A stretch of DNA of 14,147 bases, taken from contig CAXCDZ010000018.1 of assembly GCA_963981525.1 (NCBI GenBank), forward strand, positions 1 to 14,147, given 5' to 3'. The position numbers and the translations under genes were made by a program. Positions within the stretch are counted from its first letter, which is position 1; every line of letters begins with the position of its first letter. This document shows positions 6,237-12,053 of this stretch, one piece after another. This DNA is from CAXCDZ01 sp963981525. GTDB taxonomy: Bacteria > Patescibacteriota > Microgenomatia > UBA1400 > UBA12108. The notes beneath the pieces were generated by a model that worked only from the letters and a program-made list of their open reading frames with translations, was not told the DNA's origin and ran no database searches.

Positions 6237-6952
6237 TTCTTGCTATTCCTTTTATTCTTTTTACCATTTGTAGTATCAGATATGACCTTGCCATCTAGCA
6301 TCTTAATTTGTCTGTTGGCGATACGGGCGAGCTCAAGATCATGAGTGACGATAACGACAGTTTTACCTTCTCTATGAAGATCAATGAGGAGATCCGTAAC
6401 TTCTCCACCAGACTTACTATCCAAGTTCCCAGTTGGTTCATCAGCAAAGACAATTTTTGGATCATTCATGAGAGCTCTGGCGATTGCGACTCTTTGCTGC
6501 TGTCCACCTGAGAGCTGATTAGAGTAGTTGAGGAGGCGATCCCCAAGACCTACTCGTTCAAGAAGCTTTGTGGCAGTCTCTCTAGCAAGCGTAATATCTT
6601 TTTGGTCAGAATAATAAAATGGAAGGAGAACGTTTTCGATACTGGTAGTTTTGGGGAGGAGATTAAACTGCTGAAAGATGAATCCCAGGTACCTGTTGCG
6701 TAGATATGAAAGCTCGATCTCATCATAGTCACTGGTTTCTTTACCTAGAAACTCTAGCTGCCCATCAGTGTGCTTGTCCAGAAGCCCCATGACGTGGAGG
6801 AGAGTTGACTTGCCGCTACCTGAAGAGCCGGTGATAGCAATCATCTCCCCTTCTCTTATTGTGAGATCTACTCCAGCAAGAGCAGGAATCTTGACTTCGC
6901 CGAGGTAGTAAGTTTTTGTGACTCCAGATAATTCAAGGATAGGTTTTTTCAT
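6233..6952 (-). CDS. MacB/LolD-type ABC transporter ATPase
   Basis: This is the ATPase partner of the permease encoded directly downstream (ATGA overlap). The 239-residue protein has Walker A GSSGSGKST (42-50), Q-loop Gln94 in FIFQQFNLLP, signature LSGGQ (147-151), Walker B IVFADE (167-172) with PTGNLDSKSG, and switch His204 in VIVTHDLELA. These are the hallmarks of the MacB/LolD/FtsE group. Position between a membrane fusion protein and a MacB-type permease points to a MacAB-like exporter rather than FtsE, which is present elsewhere in the window. The last dozen residues are Asn/Lys-rich (NGKKNKRNSKK), a charged tail beyond the usual domain end. The gene starts 6 bp after the membrane fusion protein gene. 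Confidence 0.94.
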   Translation of the reverse strand: MKKPILELSGVTKTYYLGEVKIPALAGVDLTIREGEMIAITGSSGSGKSTLLHVMGLLDKHTDGQLEFLGKETSDYDEIELSYLRNRYLGFIFQQFNLLPKTTSIENVLLPFYYSDQKDITLARETATKLLERVGLGDRLLNYSNQLSGGQQQRVAIARALMNDPKIVFADEPTGNLDSKSGGEVTDLLIDLHREGKTVVIVTHDLELARIANRQIKMLDGKVISDTTNGKKNKRNSKK

Positions 6953-6958
6953 GGGAAC

Positions 6959-7981
6959 CTATTTTCCGTAATAGATCGTTTGACCTTCCGCAAGACCCTC
7001 AAGCACCTGGTAATATTTATCGTCAGATACGCCAAGCTGGACTTCTTTTTCCACTGGTTCTCCACCCTCATCGATGATAACTATCTCAGAGCTACCGCGC
7101 TCTTGGACGGCCTCGATCGGAACTAGAAGAATATTCTCGTGAGTTTCTTTGAGGATACTTACACTGCCGTTGAGGCCTAGCCTGAGTGTGCGTGATGTCT
7201 CGACTGGGATCTTGAACTCAACCTCAAAAATCGTGCCTGTTGTGGTGAGTTTGGAGGAGTAGGCAATCGAGTCTAGACTAGTGGTGATGGGAGAGTCAGA
7301 AAATGCATCGAGTGTGATATTAGCATGCTGACCAACTTCTACTCTAGAAAGATCGCTCTCGTCTAGATCTGCAGCGAAAATAAGAGTGGTGGGATCAACA
7401 ACTTGCCAGATGTCAGTTGGTCCAACATAAATGTTGGCGGTGGTAGTAGGAGAAGCGACAAGAATGCCAGTGAGGGGAGAGGAGAGACGAGAGAGGGAGA
7501 GAGCAAGGTCTCTAATTTCGACATCGATCACAGAGTTTTCGAGGTCGTATTGAGAGCTCTCGAGGATTCGACGAAGTGCTTGGTCGACATCACCGTCTTC
7601 GCGCTCTTTTTCATAGGTATCCTGGACTGTGTCAAAGTCGTGACGAGCTGAGACATAGGTGTTCAATTGTTTTTTTAGGGTCTTTTCTAGTTCGCGAGAG
7701 TCAAGGGAGGCAACTGTGCTCCACTTGGCAACTTCGTCACCCTCTGAAAAAGGAGTGTATGTAATTAGACCGCCCACGGGGAAATGGAGGTTTGCATAAT
7801 TACTAGCTGTGATCTCGCCTGAGAGCTCGATAGACTCTTTGATAGTGCCTGTAATCACTGTTACTGACTTAGGGGGAAGATCGGAACTAGAGCGTGCACG
7901 AAATAATAGGATGGCAGCAACAACTGCCACAATACCTGCGATGATTAACCATTTTCTTTTTTTGTTTGATTTAGGTGGCAT
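6959..7981 (-). CDS. Membrane fusion protein (HlyD/MacA-like) of the ABC exporter
   Basis: This 340-residue protein has a short basic cytoplasmic N-terminus, one membrane segment at about 11-28, and an extracytoplasmic adaptor. The lipoyl-like half motifs are near 62-93 (LHFPVGGLITY, FSEGDEV) and 165-185 (LSSPLTGILVASP). A short helical hairpin lies at about 95-163, and beta-barrel and membrane-proximal domains follow, with LVPIEAV at 286-292 and a C-terminal GLAEGQTIYYG. The hairpin is shorter than in proteobacterial MacA, as expected where there is no outer-membrane TolC partner to reach. It should stabilise the permease and gather substrate outside the membrane. It lies 12 bp after the VIT1-like gene. 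No Shine-Dalgarno sequence is obvious before its ATG. Confidence 0.9.
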   Translation of the reverse strand: MPPKSNKKRKWLIIAGIVAVVAAILLFRARSSSDLPPKSVTVITGTIKESIELSGEITASNYANLHFPVGGLITYTPFSEGDEVAKWSTVASLDSRELEKTLKKQLNTYVSARHDFDTVQDTYEKEREDGDVDQALRRILESSQYDLENSVIDVEIRDLALSLSRLSSPLTGILVASPTTTANIYVGPTDIWQVVDPTTLIFAADLDESDLSRVEVGQHANITLDAFSDSPITTSLDSIAYSSKLTTTGTIFEVEFKIPVETSRTLRLGLNGSVSILKETHENILLVPIEAVQERGSSEIVIIDEGGEPVEKEVQLGVSDDKYYQVLEGLAEGQTIYYGK

Positions 7982-7993
7982 AACTGAACTATT

Positions 7994-8509
7994 TTACCCG
8001 AGAAAGGACCCGACAGCAATGCCCATAAAGGTTGCTATGCCACCGATTGTGAGCATCTCCAGACTACTGCGCAGGGGGTTATCTCGATTGCGGCGTGCGC
8101 TGATGAGTCCAAGAATGGTGAGAGCAATAAGAGTGAGAATAACTGAAAGGTAGATAGCGATGCCAGGTGAAAATAGAAGATAGGGGGTGAGTGGGATGAA
8201 GCCGGCAAGAAAATACGAGATAAACATAATGAATGCCCCACGCGCAATACGAGCATGAGTTTTTTTGGAGTGATTGCTGGCAGTTGAGTTATCCTCTGAC
8301 AAGAAGGCGCCAACTGCCATGGAGAAAGCCTCGACAAAGATTAGGATGATACCAGTGGCGATGATGGAGGATGTTGGGGCGCTAGTGACTGTAATACCCG
8401 AGAGCAAGCCGACGGTGGAGACGAGTGAGTCCTCGACACCGAAGATGAAGTTGCGGAAGAAAATTGCTTTTTGCTTGCGGCGTGTGAAATAGGTAAAGGG
8501 ACTAGGCAT
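7994..8509 (-). CDS. VIT1/CCC1-family Fe/Mn transporter, short form
   Basis: VIT1/CCC1 proteins move Fe2+ or Mn2+ out of the cytoplasm (into vacuoles in eukaryotes, out of the cell in bacteria). The 171-residue protein matches through FRNFIFGVEDSLVSTVGLL (18-36), the TM1 signature, and AFSMAVGAFLSEDN (61-74) in TM2. About five hydrophobic segments follow the family plan (roughly 22-40, 47-71, 89-108, 114-136, 151-170). The cytoplasmic metal-binding domain that links TM2 and TM3 in plant VIT1 is missing; here the loop is only about 17 residues (72-88). It may rely on other means for metal capture. It is first in a co-directional run with the MacAB-like genes, downstream of tRNA-Pro. No Shine-Dalgarno sequence precedes the ATG. 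Confidence 0.88.
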   Translation of the reverse strand: MPSPFTYFTRRKQKAIFFRNFIFGVEDSLVSTVGLLSGITVTSAPTSSIIATGIILIFVEAFSMAVGAFLSEDNSTASNHSKKTHARIARGAFIMFISYFLAGFIPLTPYLLFSPGIAIYLSVILTLIALTILGLISARRNRDNPLRSSLEMLTIGGIATFMGIAVGSFLG

Positions 8510-8512
8510 ACA

Positions 8513-8523
8513 GTTAGTCTAAC
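8513..8523. repeat. 11-bp inverted repeat just before the VIT1-like gene
   Basis: GTTAGTCTAAC is a perfect inverted repeat (5-bp arms) lying 3 bases before the ATG at 8509, where a ribosome binding site would normally be. It could be an operator or a small hairpin at the start. Repeats this short also arise by chance. Confidence 0.3.
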
Positions 8524-8570
8524 AGATCTAGCTGTATGTGTAAAATAGATTGATATACCAAACTAATTTT

Positions 8571-8641
8571 TCGGAGTAAGTGGAATTGAACCACTGCCCC
8601 ACCGACCCCATCGGCGGATTCTACCACTAAACTATACTCCG
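8571..8641 (-). tRNA. tRNA-Pro, anticodon GGG
   Basis: The 71-nt gene folds as a full cloverleaf. The acceptor stem is 7 perfect pairs (CGGAGTA with TACTCCG), T8 is present, and the D arm is GTTT-AGTGGTA-GAAT. The anticodon stem CGCCG/CGGTG carries loop ATGGGGT, giving anticodon GGG, which reads CCC and CCU. The variable loop has 4 bases, and the T arm AGTGG-TTCAATT-CCACT is fully paired. C1-G72, A73 and G35/G36 are the proline identity elements known from E. coli. The 3' CCA is not encoded (the gene is followed by AAAATTAG), so a CCA-adding enzyme is needed. The D arm resembles tRNA-Gly genes, but the anticodon and C1-G72 settle on proline. Confidence 0.95.
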
Positions 8642-8666
8642 CTATTCTATGATCTAGAACTTGGTT

Positions 8667-8675
8667 ATTTTAACA
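8667..8675 (-). promoter_or_regulatory. Extended -10 promoter (TGTTAAAAT) for tRNA-Pro
   Basis: TGTTAAAAT on the minus strand fits the extended -10 pattern and differs by one base from the SOD promoter TGTTATAAT. It would start transcription near 8660, about 19 bases before the tRNA 5' end. The gap between the SOD stop and the tRNA also holds a run of eight T residues on the minus strand (near 8680-8687) that might help end SOD transcripts, but I see no stable hairpin before it. Confidence 0.55.
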
Positions 8676-8690
8676 CGGAAAAAAAATTAT

Positions 8691-9293
8691 TTAGGCGAAG
8701 CGAGCGGAGACGTCTTCCCAGTTGACGAGATCCCACCACTTATCTACATACGTACCGCGGTCATTCTTGTAGTCGAGATAGTATGAGTGCTCCCAAACGT
8801 CAAGAACGAGAAGAACATCTACTCCGATTGAGCCTAGGAGATTGTGATTTTGAACCTGCATGATATGAAGATCATCACCGTCTTTGACTAGGATTGCCCA
8901 GCCAGAACCTTCGACGGTTTTTGCGGCACCTGAGAACTCGGCTTTGAGTGCTTCGAAGCTACCAAACTGCTCGGCAATTTTCTCAAGAAGTGCTCCCTTT
9001 GGAGAGTTGTCAGACTTGGCTTTTTTCATGTTCTGCCAGAAGATACTGTGGAGCTTGTTGCCTGCCATGTGGAAAGAGAGGTCTCGCATGGTGGCTTTGT
9101 AGTCGAGGTCTAGTCCTTCACCGGCACGCATTTTCTCTAGCTTGTCCATGGCTGCGTTAACTCCAGTGACATATGAGAGGTGATGCCTAGAGTGGTGGAG
9201 CATCATGACGTTTTTGCTGATTATTGGCTCAAGAGCTCCGTAGGAATAAGGTAGGTCTGGTAATTCGATTCGCTTATGCTTGATATCTGCCAT
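8691..9293 (-). CDS. Superoxide dismutase, Fe/Mn family
   Basis: The enzyme converts superoxide to oxygen and hydrogen peroxide. The 200-residue protein has all four metal ligands in family context: His33 (HHSRHH), His82 (LHSIFW), Asp165 and His169 (DVWEHSYYLDYKN). Tyr41, equivalent to second-sphere Tyr34, is present. The residue hydrogen-bonded to the metal-bound solvent is probably His150 (QVQNHN) rather than the Gln of E. coli enzymes, as in some archaeal and actinobacterial SODs, so metal choice (Fe, Mn or either) cannot be read from sequence. The usual Gly-His before the second ligand is Gly-Asn here (78-79). There is no signal peptide. AAAGG lies about 9 bases before the ATG, and the gene has its own promoter. 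Confidence 0.95.
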   Translation of the reverse strand: MADIKHKRIELPDLPYSYGALEPIISKNVMMLHHSRHHLSYVTGVNAAMDKLEKMRAGEGLDLDYKATMRDLSFHMAGNKLHSIFWQNMKKAKSDNSPKGALLEKIAEQFGSFEALKAEFSGAAKTVEGSGWAILVKDGDDLHIMQVQNHNLLGSIGVDVLLVLDVWEHSYYLDYKNDRGTYVDKWWDLVNWEDVSARFA

Positions 9294-9330
9294 AAAAACA
9301 ACCTTTCAGGTATCGTGACGTAACACAGGT

Positions 9331-9339
9331 ATTATAACA
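9331..9339 (-). promoter_or_regulatory. Extended -10 promoter (TGTTATAAT) for the SOD gene
   Basis: TGTTATAAT on the minus strand is a perfect extended -10 element in the 57-bp gap between the MurF-like stop codon and the SOD start. Transcription would begin near 9324, giving a leader of about 30 bases that contains AAAGG. No -35 box is visible at the right distance. The leader also holds a small ACCT/AGGT inverted repeat (9301-9311) that overlaps the ribosome binding site. Confidence 0.75.
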
Positions 9340-9350
9340 TAGATCTGGAT

Positions 9351-10679
9351 TTACTCGAGTTGGGAGCGAATACGATCCCAATATTTACCGCGCCTACAGA
9401 GCTTTGTGGAGTCTGCGGGGTCAGCAAGAATTGCTTCTACTACCCTCTCCAAAAAGATCTCGTTTTGTGAGCCTTTGACTAGAATATGAGCATTCTTAGG
9501 AATGCTTGCCGTGAGATACTCAATAAGATCGGTCATTTGAGCAAAGTGTTTGACCGGGAAGTGACGCGCGACAAGAACTGGGAGAGTGAGTTTGGCTACG
9601 TCCTCACCAAACAAGATAGCCTCGTCAGCATGCTTGATAATCTGATCGGCGAGATTTTTGTGTGCGTATTTGCTCTCTTTCCCGAGCTCGCGCATATCAC
9701 CAATGACTGCGATCTTGCGTTTTTTGCCGGCTAATTTGTGAAGGAGTTGGAGGAGGCTGTAAGTGGAGGCGGGAGATGCGTTGTAGGAACTGTCAATTAC
9801 TGTTGAGTTGTTAATCCCCGAAAACACACTCATTCTCCCGGCTGGGGAACGGTATTTGGCAAGTGCGCGAACCGCGACAGAAGGCTTGACTCCGAGTGCG
9901 GAGGTGGCACTGATAGCAGCGGCAAAAGTATAGGCAAACTCTAGCTCAAAATAATCGGGAAGTACGACATCATGCGTGTGACCCTGATAAGAAAATGAAA
10001 ATGAAAACCCTTTTCGAGTGTTACTGGGCTTACCAATTATGAGACTCGCGCCTTTGAGTCGGCCGAACTTGATGATTCTTGAGTTAAGTTGCTTGATGAG
10101 TCCTCTGAGTTCTTTTTGGTCACTATTGATGATGGTGACTCCAGTTGGATCGATGCCAAGGGCTAGCTTGATCTTTTCTTCGGCGATTTTCTGAGTCAGT
10201 TTTGTGACTCTGCGGGCTGGGTCGCGATCTTTGACGAGATAGTCAAAGGACGCGCTATGGGCGAGGGTGGCGTTGAGAATGACTGCGACATGAGGCCTGA
10301 TAATCTTGAGTAAGTAAGACATGTTTTTTGGTGAATCAGGACTATCGATTCCCATCTCGACCACGTAGTAGTCATATTTTTCCCAGTTGGTAAGAAGCTT
10401 AAATGGGGCGAGGATCAGGAGCCTAAACCAATCAAGAAATGAATAATTAATCGGAGAGAGTCCAAGAATGTTGAGGGGGATTCCAGTTTCTGAGTTGGCG
10501 CTCCCGGAGTCTTTGACACGTCCACGAGTCGCAAGGATAAGGGAGATTGCAGCTCTAGTAGATGACTTGCCGGCGGAGCCAGTGATGCCAATGATGGTGG
10601 CGTCCTTATTTTTTTTGAGTTGGAGGCGTGCGAAAAATCTGAGATAGGCAAGGACTGGGAGAACGACGAGTTTTTTCAT
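9351..10679 (-). CDS. MurF-like Mur ligase without the N-terminal substrate domain
   Basis: MurF adds D-Ala-D-Ala to the UDP-MurNAc peptide in peptidoglycan synthesis. This 442-residue protein has the central ATPase domain with P-loop GITGSAGKSST (31-41) and the Mur motif LNATLAHSASFD (135-146). Its C-terminal domain has GRM (281-283), VIDSSYNASPAS (294-305), GDMRELG (327-333) and ILVKGS (399-404), all MurF-like. In E. coli MurF the P-loop sits near residue 110, after a substrate-binding domain. Here it begins at residue 31, and the N-terminus is instead a short hydrophobic stretch (about 4-17). Extra segments in the central domain (75-100, 147-175) restore overall length. It may be a true MurF of a reduced lineage or a related amide ligase. 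It is the last gene of the run with signal peptidase-CAP, 9 bp after it. Confidence 0.85.
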   Translation of the reverse strand: MKKLVVLPVLAYLRFFARLQLKKNKDATIIGITGSAGKSSTRAAISLILATRGRVKDSGSANSETGIPLNILGLSPINYSFLDWFRLLILAPFKLLTNWEKYDYYVVEMGIDSPDSPKNMSYLLKIIRPHVAVILNATLAHSASFDYLVKDRDPARRVTKLTQKIAEEKIKLALGIDPTGVTIINSDQKELRGLIKQLNSRIIKFGRLKGASLIIGKPSNTRKGFSFSFSYQGHTHDVVLPDYFELEFAYTFAAAISATSALGVKPSVAVRALAKYRSPAGRMSVFSGINNSTVIDSSYNASPASTYSLLQLLHKLAGKKRKIAVIGDMRELGKESKYAHKNLADQIIKHADEAILFGEDVAKLTLPVLVARHFPVKHFAQMTDLIEYLTASIPKNAHILVKGSQNEIFLERVVEAILADPADSTKLCRRGKYWDRIRSQLE

Positions 10680-10688
10680 ATTATCTTT

Positions 10689-12053
10689 TTAGTTATTTAG
10701 TTTTTCTGATAACTCCTGACTGAGTGCAGCATCTGCATCATCAGCCTTGATTCTAGCAAGGAGATCATCTGATAGCCACTCATTGCTATTCATTGCTGCA
10801 ACAACTTCGTCAGCGAGGGCGAGGCGGCGGCGAAAGATCGTGAGGAGAGAGTCGAGATCAGACTGATTGATATCGGAGTTGTCCAGCGCCTTCTCCCATG
10901 AAGGAATAACTGACTCAAGGTTATCTCTAAGCGCAACCCAACTAGCAATAGTGTCAGGGTCGTAGTCGGCGGGAACAAAGCCCCCGAGATGAGTCACGAC
11001 TACCTCAGTTGGACAGCTATCTACCTCTTGATTGAGGTCATATATACCAATCTCAGTGTAGCGAGGATCCATAAGCTGAGAACGAGTGGTGTCAAAATAG
11101 AGAATGTTAGTGAGAAGCTCCTCAGCCGTAAAACGACCCCGAATAGAGAGCTCTCCGGTAATGATGTTGGAGTATCCGGCACTAGCAAGGGAAGAGGCGA
11201 GTGGGTAATCTGGATTGCCTGCAAGGACCTGAGTGGCCTTGTTTCGCGCTGAGCTTGAGAGGAGAGATTTTGGCGTGAGTGGAGTGAGCGCGGCAGTGGT
11301 CCTAGCCTGATTGACGAGCTCGTAAAACTCTTTGGCGTTGAGAGTAGGGGTGCCCGCAAGCTCGGCGTCGCGTGAGGTATCACGCCAGAGATCGTGATAG
11401 ATTGATTGCTCTCCGTATGGGAGCAGAAAGCTAATATCTACGTCTTTGACTAACCCTAAGTCCCCGCGGGAGTCAGAAGAAGTTTTGCGATTATCCCCGA
11501 GGACGAGATACTCTCCCACTGGAATGGTGAGCTTACGACAATCTGGGAGACCTACGTCCCCGTATGTAGAGCGGGGCTTGTGAATATATGGTTCTTCAAC
11601 CTGAACAGAGTTGCGATAGAGATATCCATCTCTTAACTCAACGGTGTCACCAGGGAGTGCGATCACTCGCTTGATAAAGCCAGAGTTGGCATCTCGATCC
11701 TCACCCTCCAAGATTTCTCTCGTGGCTGCACTCTGGAAAGTAATCATGTCACCTATTCCAACTTCTTTTCGGAGATAAATGTGCTCACCAACTTGAACCC
11801 CCTCGTACCGACGATACATCATGGGGGTGGTGCGGTACTCCTCGACAACTCTCTGTTCTATATTGTCAGGTCCACCCTCTGACTCCTCCCAGAACAGTGA
11901 GGGGTACATTGAGCCCGTGCCTACCACTGGGACTGGCAGAGTGCGAAGACCAAGGAACTTAGCAACCTCATTAACACTGGCAAGGGCAAAAGGCATGACA
12001 AGGGCGATGAGAACCAAAGTAAAAAAAGGCTTGATTATTTTTGAGATGCTCAA
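10689..12053 (-). CDS. Signal peptidase I fused to a C-terminal CAP/SCP-like domain
   Basis: The N-terminal half is a type I signal peptidase, which cleaves signal peptides of exported proteins at the outer membrane face. It has a membrane anchor (about 7-29), catalytic Ser48 in GTGSMYP (45-51), catalytic Lys128 in FIKRVIALPGD (126-136), and the GDNR.(2)SDSR box (186-196). About 80 residues separate Ser48 and Lys128. Residues about 237-360 look like a CAP (SCP/PR-1) domain: LVNQARTTAALTPLT (246-260), SARNKATQVLAG (268-279), and LMDPRYTEIGIYD (327-339) before a VVVTHLGGFV strand. The usual CAP His before LL.P is replaced by Thr323. A helical tail follows (367-454). The start is TTG at 12053, overlapping the Nramp stop as TTGA; no in-frame ATG is near. 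The peptidase assignment is firm; the CAP domain is likely. Confidence 0.88.
   Translation of the reverse strand: MSISKIIKPFFTLVLIALVMPFALASVNEVAKFLGLRTLPVPVVGTGSMYPSLFWEESEGGPDNIEQRVVEEYRTTPMMYRRYEGVQVGEHIYLRKEVGIGDMITFQSAATREILEGEDRDANSGFIKRVIALPGDTVELRDGYLYRNSVQVEEPYIHKPRSTYGDVGLPDCRKLTIPVGEYLVLGDNRKTSSDSRGDLGLVKDVDISFLLPYGEQSIYHDLWRDTSRDAELAGTPTLNAKEFYELVNQARTTAALTPLTPKSLLSSSARNKATQVLAGNPDYPLASSLASAGYSNIITGELSIRGRFTAEELLTNILYFDTTRSQLMDPRYTEIGIYDLNQEVDSCPTEVVVTHLGGFVPADYDPDTIASWVALRDNLESVIPSWEKALDNSDINQSDLDSLLTIFRRRLALADEVVAAMNSNEWLSDDLLARIKADDADAALSQELSEKLNN

Noticed and set aside
8675..8690. T-run after the SOD gene as an intrinsic terminator
   Set aside because: Eight T residues on the minus strand follow the stop, but I could not find a stable GC hairpin before them, so it is not listed as a terminator.
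9980..10010. Short repeat GAAAAT x3 in the MurF-like gene
   Set aside because: It encodes an alternating Phe-Ser strand (FSFSFS) in frame and needs no further explanation.
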